Counted from the first letter of the stretch, positions 9,783 to 19,221 are shown. The stretch is 64,000 nucleotides of DNA from JAKFWF01 sp963732635 (GCA_963732635.1 CAVTAL010000014.1:1-64000); one strand, 5' to 3'. Notes: generated by a model not told the origin, from the sequence alone. Program-made: numbers and translations.

Positions 9783-10814
9783 TTATTGTGCCGCGGCCTT
9801 CTTCTTGGCAGCCGGCGCGGCCTTCTTCTGGCTCGGTGCGTCCGGTGTCGGATCGAGCGGGCCACGTCGCGGACCGGCACTGGCGGTTTTGGTGCCGTCG
9901 TGCAGTTCGGCCAGCCCACGCGGGCCAATGTAGGGCACGAAGCCCAGTCCCTTGATCTTGCCCACCGCGTCGCTGATCAGCTCCGGCTTCGTCAGGTACT
10001 CGATGACGAAGATCGCCTTGCCGGCCTTCTTGGCGCTGCTGAGCAATTTGCTCGAGTGCGCGATGTCTCCCGCCGGATTGATCTTCTCCGTATGGCTGAT
10101 GCCGTAAACAAGGTCTTCCTTGGCAATGCCGTCGATCGACTTCACGTAATTCGGGTAGTCGAGCAATTCCTCGGCATTCTGGGCGAGGATCAGCGCATCG
10201 GACTTCTTGGAGCGGATGTAGTTGGCGAGCTTGATGATGAACTCGGTCATCTGCACGCGCTTCTCGGTGGTGTCGCCGTAATAGTAATAGGCATCGACGC
10301 GATCGATATAGAAGCCATCGAAGCCGGAATTGATCACTTGGTCGGCAAACGAATTCGGTCCGCCCATGATGATGTTCTGCCAGGTCGGATCCCAGTACTT
10401 GACCAGGAAGTTGCCGCCCCACTGCTTGTTTTCCTTGCCGACCCAGGCCGGCTTCGCCCGGTTCCATTCCGGCTTCCAGTAGTAGCGGTAATTCTCCGCC
10501 TCGCCGACGCTGAAGTAGGCGATGACGAGCCGTCGGCTGCCATCCGGCTTCTTCTTCATCCGCTCGACCTCTTCGCGGGTCAGCGGGATTTCCTTTTCTT
10601 CGGGGAACTGCTCGCTGTCGATGACGACGAGGTCATAGGGCGAGGCTGCGATCTTGGCTTGCTGCTCAGGCCCCAGGTTCTTCAGCTGAAAGGCCCAGGA
10701 TTTGGCGTCGAGCAGACCGTTCTTGCGCTCTTGCGCGGAAACGTCGCTCACCAGCAGGGCACAGGCGCCTGCAACGGCGGCAAATGCCGCCAAACCGGTA
10801 CGCAAGATACGCAT
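9783..10814 (-). CDS. Secreted GH114/TM1410-type glycoside-hydrolase-like protein
   Basis: 343 residues from the ATG at 10814 (GGGAG about 12 upstream), with a signal peptide (about 1-28, ends SAQE). The TIM-barrel core shows VIAYFSVGEAENYRYYW, the acidic strand GFDGFYIDRVD and LAQNAEELL, as in the MJ1477/TM1410 and polygalactosaminidase families that act on galactosamine-containing polysaccharides. The C-terminus is a lysine/alanine-rich tail. It lies downstream of a paralogue in the same orientation (gap 86 bp) and ends at a shared terminator. The substrate is unproven. Confidence 0.78.
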   Translation of the reverse strand: MRILRTGLAAFAAVAGACALLVSDVSAQERKNGLLDAKSWAFQLKNLGPEQQAKIAASPYDLVVIDSEQFPEEKEIPLTREEVERMKKKPDGSRRLVIAYFSVGEAENYRYYWKPEWNRAKPAWVGKENKQWGGNFLVKYWDPTWQNIIMGGPNSFADQVINSGFDGFYIDRVDAYYYYGDTTEKRVQMTEFIIKLANYIRSKKSDALILAQNAEELLDYPNYVKSIDGIAKEDLVYGISHTEKINPAGDIAHSSKLLSSAKKAGKAIFVIEYLTKPELISDAVGKIKGLGFVPYIGPRGLAELHDGTKTASAGPRRGPLDPTPDAPSQKKAAPAAKKKAAAQ

Positions 10815-10900
10815 AGTGTCAGAGGCTCCCATGTGGACGATACGTAGACGGCAATAGGCCAACTGGCGGGCCATGACAAGCAGGGCGAGCCCCGCTGCCT

Positions 10901-12070
10901 CTACCACGCCTTGCCCTTTTCGCAGTTGGCCTTGGTGTACTCCGAAGTACCGACATCCTTTGCAAGATCGATCGGCGCGGTCGGATCGGCCCCGTCAAGC
11001 GCGCGGGGTTGAAAAGTAGGCACCAGACCGCGCGCCATCATCTCCTTGCGGGCTTCCGCGATCGCGGTCGGCGTCTGCAAGTATTCCACGGCAAGGACCG
11101 GCTTCCACTCCCACAGCAACTGATCCATCCGCTCCTGCGCGGCATTGATTTCATCGCCGGGATTGCGCTTGCCGGTGCCGCCGACGCCATGCAGCAAATC
11201 CTCGCGGCCAAGGCCATCGATCGCCGCGCGGTAGTTGCTTTCTGTCAGAAGGTCATCGGCATTCTGCGGCAGAACGAAGAATTCCGGCTTCAGCTTCTTC
11301 GCCGTTTCGGAAAGATCGATGACGAATTGGATCATCTCCGCCCGCCCAGTCTTGCGTTCCGGATAGACGTCGTAGATGTCGACCCGGTCGAGATAAACGC
11401 CGTCGAAGCCGGCATCGACGATTTGTTTCAGGTAGGACTTGCGGCCGCGCCAGACGATATCCTTCCAGCTGTCGTGCCAGAACTTGACCTTATGGGCTCC
11501 CGGCCACGCGCAATTCTCCGCTTCGAGCCATTCCGGTGGATCGGTCTTCCATTCATCCCTGAAGTAGAAGCGATATTGCTCGGCCTCACCGACCGACATG
11601 TAGGCAATCACGAACCGCTTCTTGCCGTCCGGGCCAATCTTGAGCCGCGCCACTTCCTCCCGCGACAGCGCGACCTTGCCACCCATCTTGGCGAAATCGG
11701 TCACGATGACATCGGCCTTGACCTTCGTGAGTTGATCAACGTCGACCTTGTCGAGCTGGTAGTGCCAGGTCTTGGCGGCATAGAGCGGCCGCTTGCCACT
11801 CATGTGGGCGAGCCAGTTGCCCGGCACTTCGCGCCAGGTCCAGGCATAGAGCAGAACAAAAATGCCAGCGACGACCCCAAGCACGCGGCGCTTGCTCGTC
11901 CAATCGAGCCGGTGCCACCAAGCCCATACTCCGTGCAGTGCATCGCGCAGGCCGGCCACAAGCGCCATCACGAAAGGCTTCGCCATCAGCCACGTCGCGC
12001 CGCCGATGATGTAGAAACTCTCCGCCAACTCGGTGGCCTTCTCGCGCCATCCGCCCGACCGCTCCGTCAT
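10901..12070 (-). CDS. Membrane-anchored GH114/TM1410-type paralogue
   Basis: 389 residues. An N-terminal cytoplasmic stretch precedes one strong membrane segment (about 63-80, VLGVVAGIFVLLYAW), with the catalytic-type barrel outside. The same landmarks as in the neighbour recur: VIAYMSVGEAEQYRFYF, GFDGVYLDRVD and VLPQNADDLL. It is a tandem duplicate that diverged in targeting: this copy is tethered and its partner secreted. Both probably act on a cell-surface or capsular glycan; that is inference. Confidence 0.78.
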   Translation of the reverse strand: MTERSGGWREKATELAESFYIIGGATWLMAKPFVMALVAGLRDALHGVWAWWHRLDWTSKRRVLGVVAGIFVLLYAWTWREVPGNWLAHMSGKRPLYAAKTWHYQLDKVDVDQLTKVKADVIVTDFAKMGGKVALSREEVARLKIGPDGKKRFVIAYMSVGEAEQYRFYFRDEWKTDPPEWLEAENCAWPGAHKVKFWHDSWKDIVWRGRKSYLKQIVDAGFDGVYLDRVDIYDVYPERKTGRAEMIQFVIDLSETAKKLKPEFFVLPQNADDLLTESNYRAAIDGLGREDLLHGVGGTGKRNPGDEINAAQERMDQLLWEWKPVLAVEYLQTPTAIAEARKEMMARGLVPTFQPRALDGADPTAPIDLAKDVGTSEYTKANCEKGKAW

Positions 12071-12186
12071 GCCGCCGCTCCCATCCGCATCGTGTCGTTG
12101 GAACGCTATCTAGCGGGCGAACCGGCAAAACGCCACCGCCGGCGGAGCGATCGAGCGAGTTCGTTAATTCGGTGGTCCGAATGCGC

Positions 12187-12384
12187 TTACATCTTCTGGC
12201 CGAACACCACTTTCGCGACGCCGATTGGCGCCTGGGTAGTGGCGAGATAGCCTAAACCCACCACGATCAGCGCGACCGCGAACCAGAAGATCTGCCGCTC
12301 GCGGCGAAACGCGATCCAGGCCAGCAGCACCGAAGGCACACCCATGATCAGGCAGCCGAGAATGGTTGGGATGTAGGCGCTCAC
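12187..12384 (-). CDS. Small two-segment membrane protein
   Basis: 65 residues from a GTG at 12384 with GGAGAG 5 bases upstream. There are two hydrophobic helices (about 5-25 and 31-50) around a basic RRER loop. It is the first gene before the GH114-like pair, same strand, 116 bp gap. The family is not recognised. Confidence 0.6.
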   Translation of the reverse strand: MSAYIPTILGCLIMGVPSVLLAWIAFRRERQIFWFAVALIVVGLGYLATTQAPIGVAKVVFGQKM

Positions 12385-12475
12385 GAAGTCTCTCCATCGC
12401 CCCGTTCAGATCGTTCCCGACTAACTAGGCGATCTCGCGGGCATTTGCTATCCTTAGGCCCTGAGAGGTACGCCG

Positions 12476-13061
12476 ATGTCTGCACGTCCGAAGTTCGCCC
12501 CTGATGACCAGATGACGGTCGAGGAGTTCCTCGCCTTTACCGCGACGCGGCCCGACGAGGAGCGGTGGGAACTGATCGAGGGGGTACCGGTCTTGAATGC
12601 GACGCCTGTCGATTATCATCAGATTGTCTGCGGCAATCTCGTTGCTCACTTGTTGGCACAAAAAGTCCGCATTGAGGCCGAATGGCTGCCGATGATCGGA
12701 ATCGGCACCCGGGTACCCGTCTCGCCCAACAGCCTGCCGACAGCCTGACGTATTCGTGATGGCTGGCAAGCCGTCGGGACTACCCGAGACCCGCGACGCA
12801 TTGGTCATCTTCGAAGTCCTCTCCCGCAGCAACACCAAGGCGGATCAGGCGTGGCGGCGCCGGGTCTACGCCAGCGTGCCCAACTGCCAGCATTACGTCA
12901 CGGTGTCGCTGAAGGCGCCGGAGTTGACAGTCTATGATCGCGCAACCGGCTGGCAGGAACGCGCGGCCAGCGGCACCGAGGCGCGCCTGCCGCTGCCGGC
13001 ACTCGACCTCGAGCTGTCGCTCGCCGACGTCTACCGCTACACGCCGTTGGGTGAGGCATAG
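12476..13061 (+). CDS. Uma2-family (DUF820) nuclease-fold protein, frameshifted near 12740
   Basis: PD-(D/E)XK-like Uma2 family, role unknown. The first part shows MTVEEFLAF, RWELIEGVPV and GTRVPVSPNS. After one extra A at about 12740 the second part resumes with DVFVMAGKPSG and VIFEVLSRSN, carrying the conserved V.E.LS motif. Joined, it gives about 194 residues, the usual length. SD GAGAGG precedes the ATG. The break may be a real inactivation or a sequencing indel. Confidence 0.75.
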
Positions 13062-13093
13062 ATGACGCGGCATCTATGCACCGATGGTCGTTT

Positions 13094-13822
13094 TCAATCG
13101 CGCCAAGCGTAGATCATGATCTGCGCCGCATCTTTCGCCTCGACGCTGTAGCCCATGCCACGAAGCCGCTTGCACAGCGACTCGCGGGATTGCCCAAGTT
13201 CGTCTGCGTATTCCGCCTCCAGTACGATATTGCGCACCTTGGGCAGGTCGGTGACCGCGATGCCCTCCAGCACCTCCACGAAATGCCCCTCAACATCGAT
13301 CTTCAACACATCTATCGCCGTAAGCCCATGCGCCGCGATCTCTTGTGACACGGTGGTGCTTTGCACCTTGTGCGTGATCAGTTCTCCCTTGCCACGCAAC
13401 TCGTCGACCCACGGCAACTTCGATCCGTCAACCAGCGTCGAGAAACCCGAGTTCCACGGCGGCTGGTTCAAGGTCAACTCCTGCCCTGCTACCCGTGAAA
13501 CTGCGCGATTGAAGCACGACGCCGTTGTCGCCGCGACTTCGACATGCCGCGCGACGTTTTCAACCAGGCATTCGTAAGTTGTCGGGCTCGCTTCATAGGC
13601 CAGAAGCCGGCGTGGCCGATACTTGCGTGCCGCCCAGATCGAGTAGAAACCGACATTCGCGCCGACGTCGAGGATGGTTGGCCGTTCGGATAGCTTGATA
13701 TGGGGATGGTCATACGCAGCTCCGAGAAAGATCTCGTCGTAGATGTATTTGATGTCCCGCTCGAACACATCGCGGTGGGAGATATCAAGATCACCAAGTC
13801 GCATGCGCTGCATAGATGTCAT
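13094..13822 (-). CDS. FkbM-family methyltransferase
   Basis: 242 residues from 13822, with AAGGAG 7 bases upstream (a longer in-frame start at 13987 lacks an SD). The SAM-binding signature is TILDVGANVGFYSIWAA; the acidic IDVLKIDVEGHFVEVL is the second FkbM hallmark. FkbM enzymes methylate hydroxyls of polyketides or sugars; the target here is unknown. It is downstream of glyQ on the same strand (191 bp gap), the slot where I would often expect glyS. Confidence 0.88.
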   Translation of the reverse strand: MTSMQRMRLGDLDISHRDVFERDIKYIYDEIFLGAAYDHPHIKLSERPTILDVGANVGFYSIWAARKYRPRRLLAYEASPTTYECLVENVARHVEVAATTASCFNRAVSRVAGQELTLNQPPWNSGFSTLVDGSKLPWVDELRGKGELITHKVQSTTVSQEIAAHGLTAIDVLKIDVEGHFVEVLEGIAVTDLPKVRNIVLEAEYADELGQSRESLCKRLRGMGYSVEAKDAAQIMIYAWRD

Positions 13823-14013
13823 TGCCGCTCCTTGCGCCACCAGGATCAGATGGCCGGATTCCTGACGCTTGGCTAGCAGCGTTCCACAATCGGGTGCAAG
13901 CGTTGGCGACAATCTGGACCGACTGACATCTGTTGCCGGCCTCTGACAAACTCTCGCACGTTCACGTGTCCACTCCCGCACAGGCACATTTCATCCGTGC
14001 ATTGTTAATCAAC

Positions 14014-14961
14014 CTACGCCCCGCCGCCTTCCGTCTGCAGCCAGGCCGCGCAGCAGGCTTTGGCGAGTTCGCGCACCCGCAGGATGTAGCTCTGCCGCTC
14101 GGTGACTGAGATCACGCCGCGGGCGTCGAGCAGGTTGAAGCGGTGGCTCGCCTTGATGCACTGGTCGTAGGCCGGCAGCGCCATGTCGTGGCGGCCTTCG
14201 CGCTGGCCCTTGGCGAGCAGCGCCTTGCACTCGGCCTCGGCGTCCTTGAAATGCTGCAGCAGCAAATCCGTGTCGGCATGTTCGAAGTTGTGGCGTGAGT
14301 ACTCCTGCTCGGCCTGCAGGAACACGTCGCCGTAGGTCAGCTTGCGGGCGTCGTCGCGGCCGTTGAACGACAGATCGTACACCCGGTCGACGCCCTGGAC
14401 GTACATGGCGAGGCGCTCGAGGCCATAGGTCAACTCGCCCGACACCGGATTGCAGTCGAAGCCGCCGACCTGCTGGAAATAGGTGAACTGCGACACTTCC
14501 ATGCCGTCGCACCACACTTCCCAGCCCAGGCCCCAGGCGCCGAGCGTCGGGCTTTCCCAGTCGTCCTCGACGAAGCGGATGTCGTGCTTCAAGGGATCGA
14601 GGCCGATGGCGGCCAAGCTCTTCAGGTAGAGGTCCTGCAGGTCCGGCGGCGACGGCTTCATGATCACCTGGAACTGGTAATAGTGCTGCAGCCGGTTCGG
14701 GTTCTCGCCGTAGCGGCCATCCTTCGGCCGGCGCGACGGCTGCACGTAGGCCGCATTCCAGGGCTTCGGACCCAGCGCCCGCAGGGTGGTAGCGGGATGG
14801 AAGGTGCCGGCGCCGACCTCCATGTCATAGGGCTGCAGAATGACACAGCCCTGCGCCGCCCAGAACTGCTGCAACGTCAGGATCAGGTCCTGGAACGCGG
14901 CGGCAGGGCGCAGCGGGGCAAGTGCTGCGGCAGCGGACTTGGTGGTGGCGGCTTTTGGCAT
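14014..14961 (-). CDS. glyQ: Glycyl-tRNA synthetase alpha subunit
   Basis: 315 residues. Catalytic subunit of the heterotetrameric bacterial glycyl-tRNA synthetase. Class II landmarks are clear: LQQFWAAQGCVILQPYDMEVG, the strand LRALGPKPWNAAYVQPSRRP, and FVEDDWESPTLGAWGLGWEVW. The beta subunit gene glyS is not in the window. Upstream neighbours (a small protein, S49 peptidase, tRNA methyltransferase) read in the same direction but are separated by the toxin-antitoxin pair. Confidence 0.97.
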   Translation of the reverse strand: MPKAATTKSAAAALAPLRPAAAFQDLILTLQQFWAAQGCVILQPYDMEVGAGTFHPATTLRALGPKPWNAAYVQPSRRPKDGRYGENPNRLQHYYQFQVIMKPSPPDLQDLYLKSLAAIGLDPLKHDIRFVEDDWESPTLGAWGLGWEVWCDGMEVSQFTYFQQVGGFDCNPVSGELTYGLERLAMYVQGVDRVYDLSFNGRDDARKLTYGDVFLQAEQEYSRHNFEHADTDLLLQHFKDAEAECKALLAKGQREGRHDMALPAYDQCIKASHRFNLLDARGVISVTERQSYILRVRELAKACCAAWLQTEGGGA

Positions 14962-15052
14962 CGCTGAAGCGTCCCGGGTCGAGTTTCGCGGCGACTATAG
15001 GCATAAGGCCACCACGATCAACCGTCTACGCGCCGCCCCGATGATCCAATGC

Positions 15053-15385
15053 CTACAGGATCGCATCCAGGCCCTTGGCCTTCACCAGTGAAAGCAGCTT
15101 GAGCGATGCGCCGCTCGGATGCTTCTCGCCGCGCTCCCATTTCGACACCAAACTCGTCGTGACGTTGAGCACGTTGGCAAATACCGCCTGACTGACGCCG
15201 GCCTTCTCGCGGATCGCGGCGATTTCGGACGGTGCCAGTTCGGTGATGGTGGTCAGGCACGACAGGTCGAATTCGCGCATCGTGGCTTTGTCGATCAGGC
15301 CAACTCGGTGCATCCCGCGCGCGGTCTCATGCATTGCCTCGGCAATTGCACTTCTGAACCGTGGCCTAGCTTTTGTCGTCGCCAT
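15053..15385 (-). CDS. HigA/NadS-like antitoxin, helix-turn-helix (TA pair 1)
   Basis: 110 residues from MATTKARP. The XRE-type helix-turn-helix is at about 55-108: IAAIREKAGVSQAVFANVLN, then SLVSKWERGEKHPSG. It overlaps the toxin gene upstream by 20 bp, the toxin-first order typical of HigBA. It is clearly homologous to the antitoxin at 27517. It probably binds the palindrome at 15782 to repress its own operon. Confidence 0.82.
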   Translation of the reverse strand: MATTKARPRFRSAIAEAMHETARGMHRVGLIDKATMREFDLSCLTTITELAPSEIAAIREKAGVSQAVFANVLNVTTSLVSKWERGEKHPSGASLKLLSLVKAKGLDAIL

Positions 15386-15750
15386 TTTGCACCTCAATGA
15401 CTTCCTTTTCGGTGATCGCCCTGGTCATCGCTTCGGCAGTTCCATTCAGAAAGCCTTGTGCCGCGCGCCTCAGATCTTCGATGTCCTTGTTGCTGATATT
15501 GTCCAAATCGCTTTTGGCAAAACCGAATAGAAAGACTGCGAGATCACCCGACCGGTAGGCAATGATCGTGCGATAGCCGCCGGACTTACCCTGGCCTCGC
15601 CGCGCCACCCGCTGCTTGACGATGCCGCCGCCAAGATCGGCGTCGACCCGGCCGGCCTCGATCTGCCGAATGGCCGCCACGAGCGCCGACGTCCTCGACG
15701 CCTTCCTTGCGAGCGAACCGTGCGAACCACTTCGTCTTGAAGATTCGCAC
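15366..15750 (-). CDS. RelE/HigB-type toxin (TA pair 1), one-base shift near 15690
   Basis: A GTG at 15750 with GGAGCC upstream begins VRIFKTKWFARFARKEG. One extra G at about 15690 shifts the frame; the remainder reads ALVAAIRQIEAGRVDADLGG through VQNGDDKS. The segment GGGIVKQRVARRGQGKSGGY is the conserved core of this ribosome-dependent or mRNA-cleaving RelE subfamily. The joined length of about 127 residues matches the second copy at 27831. Without repair the toxin would be truncated. Confidence 0.78.
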
Positions 15751-15781
15751 GCCGGGCTCCGTTACATCACCGGCTTATATA

Positions 15782-15792
15782 GCACTAAGTGC
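15782..15792. promoter_or_regulatory. Operator-like palindrome of TA pair 1
   Basis: GCACT-A-AGTGC, 32 bases upstream of the toxin GTG and next to a TATATAAG -10-like sequence on the minus strand (15773-15780). The position fits autoregulation by the antitoxin. Confidence 0.5.
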
Positions 15793-15808
15793 CATAAATC
15801 AAGATCGC

Positions 15809-16024
15809 TCAGGTGTCGTGCCGCGGCTTGTAGACGCCGTTGGCGGCGTCCCATTCGAGTGACCCCAGATCCTTGGGCTGGCCGGTGGCGGCATCGGCGG
15901 CGCGCCGCAGTTCGGCCTCGGCGCGCTCGGCGGCGGCCTTCGCGCCGTCGATCTGTCGCGAGAACCAGCGGTAACCGGCAATGGCGCCGGCCCCAAGCAG
16001 GGCGAGAGCGAACAGTTGCGGCAT
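15809..16024 (-). CDS. Small protein with N-terminal membrane segment
   Basis: 71 residues; SD GGAGCC before the ATG. One hydrophobic segment (about 3-18), then an alanine/glutamate-rich helix and a polar tail ending YKPRHDT. It lies 31 bp downstream of the S49 peptidase gene on the same strand. No known domain recognised. Confidence 0.6.
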   Translation of the reverse strand: MPQLFALALLGAGAIAGYRWFSRQIDGAKAAAERAEAELRRAADAATGQPKDLGSLEWDAANGVYKPRHDT

Positions 16025-16055
16025 GGCGCCAGGCTCCTCTCAGGCGATCGGCGAC

Positions 16056-16892
16056 TTAAAGGCCGTAGCGCGCCCACAGCGCGCGCGCTTCCACCGTCGA
16101 CATGATGTCGTCGGCGAACTCCAATTTTAGATCATTCCCGTGGCTCGCGATACTGGGCATACGGCGCAGGCGACCAAGCAGCCCCGTTCCGCCGGCCGGG
16201 ATCACCCGTAGTTTGACCTTGTCACCATAGAGTTCGCGCATTTTCGAACGCATGTCGGTGACACCGTCGATCAATCCCAGCTCAAGCGCCTTCGGCCCCG
16301 ACCAGAAAGCGCCGGAAAACAACTCACTGTCCGGCCCCTTGAGCTTTGCCGCGCGCCGATCCTTGACGACGCCGATGAACACGTCATGCACGTCGCGCTG
16401 CAGGGCTTTCAGACGCTCGATGTCGTCGGCCTTCTCGGGCAGGAACGGGTCAAGCGAACCCTTATTGAGGCCGCTGGTGTAGACGCGACGTTCGATGCCG
16501 AGCTTCTCAATTGCTTTCTCGAAACCGAAGCCCGACGAGATCACGCCGATCGAGCCAACAATCGATGAGGCATCGGCATAAATCTCGTCACCGGCGACCG
16601 CAAGATAGTATCCGCCCGATGCCGCAACGTCCTCGCAGAACACGAACACGCGCTTCTTCTTCTCCTCCGCCAACTGTCGCACGCGCTTGAAGATCAAGCT
16701 CGACTGCACCGGCGAACCGCCCGGCGAGTTGATCGATATCGCCACCGCCGGCGCCTTCGACATGCCAAACGCCTTCTCGATCTGGCCAGCAGCGGTGGCG
16801 AGCGACAACCCCGGCCGCAGTGGCGTCACCATGCCGATGGCGCCGGTAAAACGCAGCACGGGGATTACGGTCGATTTGGAAAACGGCCACAT
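16056..16892 (-). CDS. S49-family (SppA-like) peptidase
   Basis: 278 residues from MWPFSKSTVIPVLRF at 16892 (a longer frame from 16973 overlaps the neighbouring gene). Serine protease of the ClpP/crotonase fold that clips signal peptides or membrane proteins. Catalytic serine S92 lies in DVAASGGYY and the lysine K144 in YTSGLNKGSLDPF; INSPGGSP is the oxyanion strand. It is a single-domain form like SohB or short SppA. It has no clear N-terminal membrane helix, so it may work at the cytoplasmic face. Confidence 0.87.
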   Translation of the reverse strand: MWPFSKSTVIPVLRFTGAIGMVTPLRPGLSLATAAGQIEKAFGMSKAPAVAISINSPGGSPVQSSLIFKRVRQLAEEKKKRVFVFCEDVAASGGYYLAVAGDEIYADASSIVGSIGVISSGFGFEKAIEKLGIERRVYTSGLNKGSLDPFLPEKADDIERLKALQRDVHDVFIGVVKDRRAAKLKGPDSELFSGAFWSGPKALELGLIDGVTDMRSKMRELYGDKVKLRVIPAGGTGLLGRLRRMPSIASHGNDLKLEFADDIMSTVEARALWARYGL

Positions 16893-16935
16893 GCTGGGGA
16901 ACTGCCTCGGATTGGTGGGAAGTCGTCCGTCGTAT

Positions 16936-17767
16936 TTAGGTCGCGTCGGTGCCCGGCACCAGTAGCGGCGCACCTGCCGCCCACAAATCGATGCCCGCGC
17001 CGTGACGCAAGATCGCTTCCAGCATCGGCGAAAAGCCGTGGCTCTTGTCGTCGTGCACGACGAGCCCCGGTAGAAGCTTCATCGGCGCCTTTGAACCTTT
17101 GCGCCCGGCGATGATAACGCGGCCGGCGGGCTCGCCGGCGCGCGGATGAACGGGCAGCACCGTGATGGCGCCAAACCGGCCTGTAAAAGCCGGCCAGCAT
17201 TTCCGGCAGTGCATCAGCGCGGTGCACCATGGCGACGGTGCCATCCGGCTTCACCAAGCGCGCCATCGCCCGCGCCCAGCGCTCGACCCCACCCGCCGGC
17301 ATGACATGTGACATGGCCTTCAATGGGTCGGGCGGGTTCCGGCCGTTACCTTCGATCTGGAACGGCGGATTGGCGACGACATGGTCGAAGCGATCGGCTG
17401 CGAGCCCGAGTGCCTCCAGTTCCGCCGCCGGCTGGATCTCGAAATCGGCGACGATCAGGTCGGCGCGAGGACCCAGATTGTTGCGGGCGATATTGTCGCA
17501 GGCGAGCGCGGCAAGTGAGGCATCTCGTTCGACCAGAACTGCATGAAGGCCCGAAACGCGTGTCACCGCCGACAAACCGACGGTGCCCACACCCGCACCG
17601 AGATCGGCGATGATTGCCCCTTTACCGGCCGGCACCGTCGCCGCCAGCAGCACCGCATCGAGCCCCGCCCGATAGCCGGTCCTGGGTTGCAGGAGCACCA
17701 ATTTGCCACCGAGAAATGCGTCGATTGTGCGACCGGCACCCGCCGTCGGCGCTTCGGTTCTATCCAT
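16936..17767 (-). CDS. tRNA1(Val) adenine-37 N6-methyltransferase-like protein, frameshift at 17185-17188
   Basis: Class I SAM methyltransferase of the TrmN6/YfiC family. The SAM motif is IADLGAGVGTVGLS; the N6-adenine motif NPPF is in HVVANPPFQIEGNG. A four-A run (17185-17188, TTTT on the coding strand) shifts the frame; dropping one base restores AGFTGRFGAITVLPVHPRAG and an ending at VPGTDAT (16936). Reconstructed length is about 277 residues. It overlaps the DUF2007 gene by 8 bp. Confidence 0.83.
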
Positions 17768-17987
17768 CGCGCCAGATCCATTCGCCGAGGTCCGCCTCGA
17801 CCAGAACGCGCTCGGCTTTCAACCATTCGTCCGATAAAACCAGCAGCCGGCGCGGGAAAACGCCGATTGATCCCTCCATGATGCTCATATTTTGATCCGC
17901 CACCACTGTTTCCATGCCGGCATCGCGCAGTAGAACCTGCGCAAAGCTCATGAGAACGGGGTCATTGGAGCGAATTATTTCTCGCAT
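17760..17987 (-). CDS. DUF2007 domain protein
   Basis: 75 residues, full length for the family (putative signal-transducing protein). It starts MREIIRSNDPVLMSFAQVLL and contains the GMETVVADQNMS strand. It overlaps the methyltransferase start by 8 bp, so the two are probably translated together. Function unknown. Confidence 0.8.
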   Translation of the reverse strand: MREIIRSNDPVLMSFAQVLLRDAGMETVVADQNMSIMEGSIGVFPRRLLVLSDEWLKAERVLVEADLGEWIWRDG

Positions 17988-18031
17988 CTGCCGATTTTGG
18001 GCCTATAGCTGCACAGCGTCTCTGCGGCACT

Positions 18032-19123
18032 ATGCCGGACAGGTCCTTGGAGCGTAAGTTCGTTACGATATCACAGGCATACATGACAGACAGGATGGCA
18101 AAAGTGGGCCTTGCCGCAACCCTCGAAGGGCGCCCTCGCAAGGCGAACGAGGGACTAACTCTGATACTTGAGCTGGTGGCGGCCGACATGGAAGGCGTCA
18201 ACCGCATTATTCTCGACAAGGCAGTGTCCAACGTCGAGCTGATCCCCGAGCTTGCCCATCATCTGATCGATTCCGGCGGTAAGCGCCTGCGGCCGATGCT
18301 GACCATCGCCGCCGCCAAACTCTGCAATTATTCCGGCGACGGCCACATCCGGCTCGCCGCCGCCGTGGAGTTCATGCACACAGCCACGTTGCTGCACGAC
18401 GATGTCGTCGACGAGAGCAATGTCCGCCGCGGCAAGAAGGCTGCCCGCATCCTGTGGGGCAACCAGGCCAGCGTGCTCGTTGGCGATTTTCTGCTCGGCC
18501 AATCGTTTCGTATGATGGTCGACGTCGGCTCGCTGCCGGCGCTGAAGATCCTATCGAATGCCGCGGCCGTGATCGCGGAGGGCGAAGTGATGCAACTCGC
18601 CGCCGCCAAGAATATGACCACCAGCGAAGACGACTACCTAGCCATCATCGATGCCAAGACGGCGGCCCTGTTCGCCTCGGCAACCGAGGTTGGCGCAGCG
18701 ATCTCGAACCGACCGGAAACAGAACAGCAGGCACTTCGCGCCTATGGTCGCTCGCTCGGCGTCGCGTTCCAGTTGGTCGACGATGCCCTCGACTACGGCG
18801 GCGACAGCAGCAAGCTCGGCAAGTCGGTCGGCGACGATTTCCGCGAGGGCAAGATCACGTTGCCGGTGATTCTGGCCTATCGACGGGGAAGCACGGAAGA
18901 GCAAGAATTCTGGACCCGCACGCTGTCGTCAGGAGAGATCCGCGAGGGCGATCTCGAGCATGCAATCGCGCTGATGCGCCGCCACAAATCGATCGAAGCC
19001 ACCGCCGAGCGCGCTCGCCATTACGGCAGCGTCGCCCGCGAGGCGCTCTCGGTGTTCAAGGACAGCCCGGCCAAGAGGGCTATGCTCGAGGTCGTCGGCT
19101 TTTGTGTTGCGCGGGTCTATTAG
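18032..19123 (+). CDS. ispB: Polyprenyl diphosphate synthase (octa/decaprenyl type)
   Basis: Elongates farnesyl diphosphate with isopentenyl units to make the ubiquinone side chain. Landmarks: GGKRLRP (82-88), first aspartate-rich motif DDVVD (123-127), second DDALD (250-254), and GDFLLGQSF between them. The open frame gives 363 residues, but the first 20 are atypical; ATG at 18083 or 18095 gives the family length. It is divergent from DUF2007 and convergent with ispE. Chain length (8, 9 or 10 units) cannot be read directly. Confidence 0.9.
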   Translation: MPDRSLERKFVTISQAYMTDRMAKVGLAATLEGRPRKANEGLTLILELVAADMEGVNRIILDKAVSNVELIPELAHHLIDSGGKRLRPMLTIAAAKLCNYSGDGHIRLAAAVEFMHTATLLHDDVVDESNVRRGKKAARILWGNQASVLVGDFLLGQSFRMMVDVGSLPALKILSNAAAVIAEGEVMQLAAAKNMTTSEDDYLAIIDAKTAALFASATEVGAAISNRPETEQQALRAYGRSLGVAFQLVDDALDYGGDSSKLGKSVGDDFREGKITLPVILAYRRGSTEEQEFWTRTLSSGEIREGDLEHAIALMRRHKSIEATAERARHYGSVAREALSVFKDSPAKRAMLEVVGFCVARVY

Positions 19124-19124
19124 A

Positions 19125-19168
19125 GTGCTTCCGGGAAAAGTGTGAGCGGTTTTCCCAACACGAAGCAC
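19125..19168. terminator. Nested inverted repeat after ispB
   Basis: The outer arms GTGCTTC (19125-19131) and GAAGCAC (19162-19168) enclose GGGAAAA / TTTTCCC (19133-19139, 19150-19156). It starts 2 bases after the ispB stop. It could act as a terminator or be one copy of a dispersed intergenic palindrome. Confidence 0.5.
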
Positions 19169-19221
19169 GACAAAACAAGGACCGAGGTTCCGTCATTGGT
19201 TCAATCAAGGTCGGACGGACG

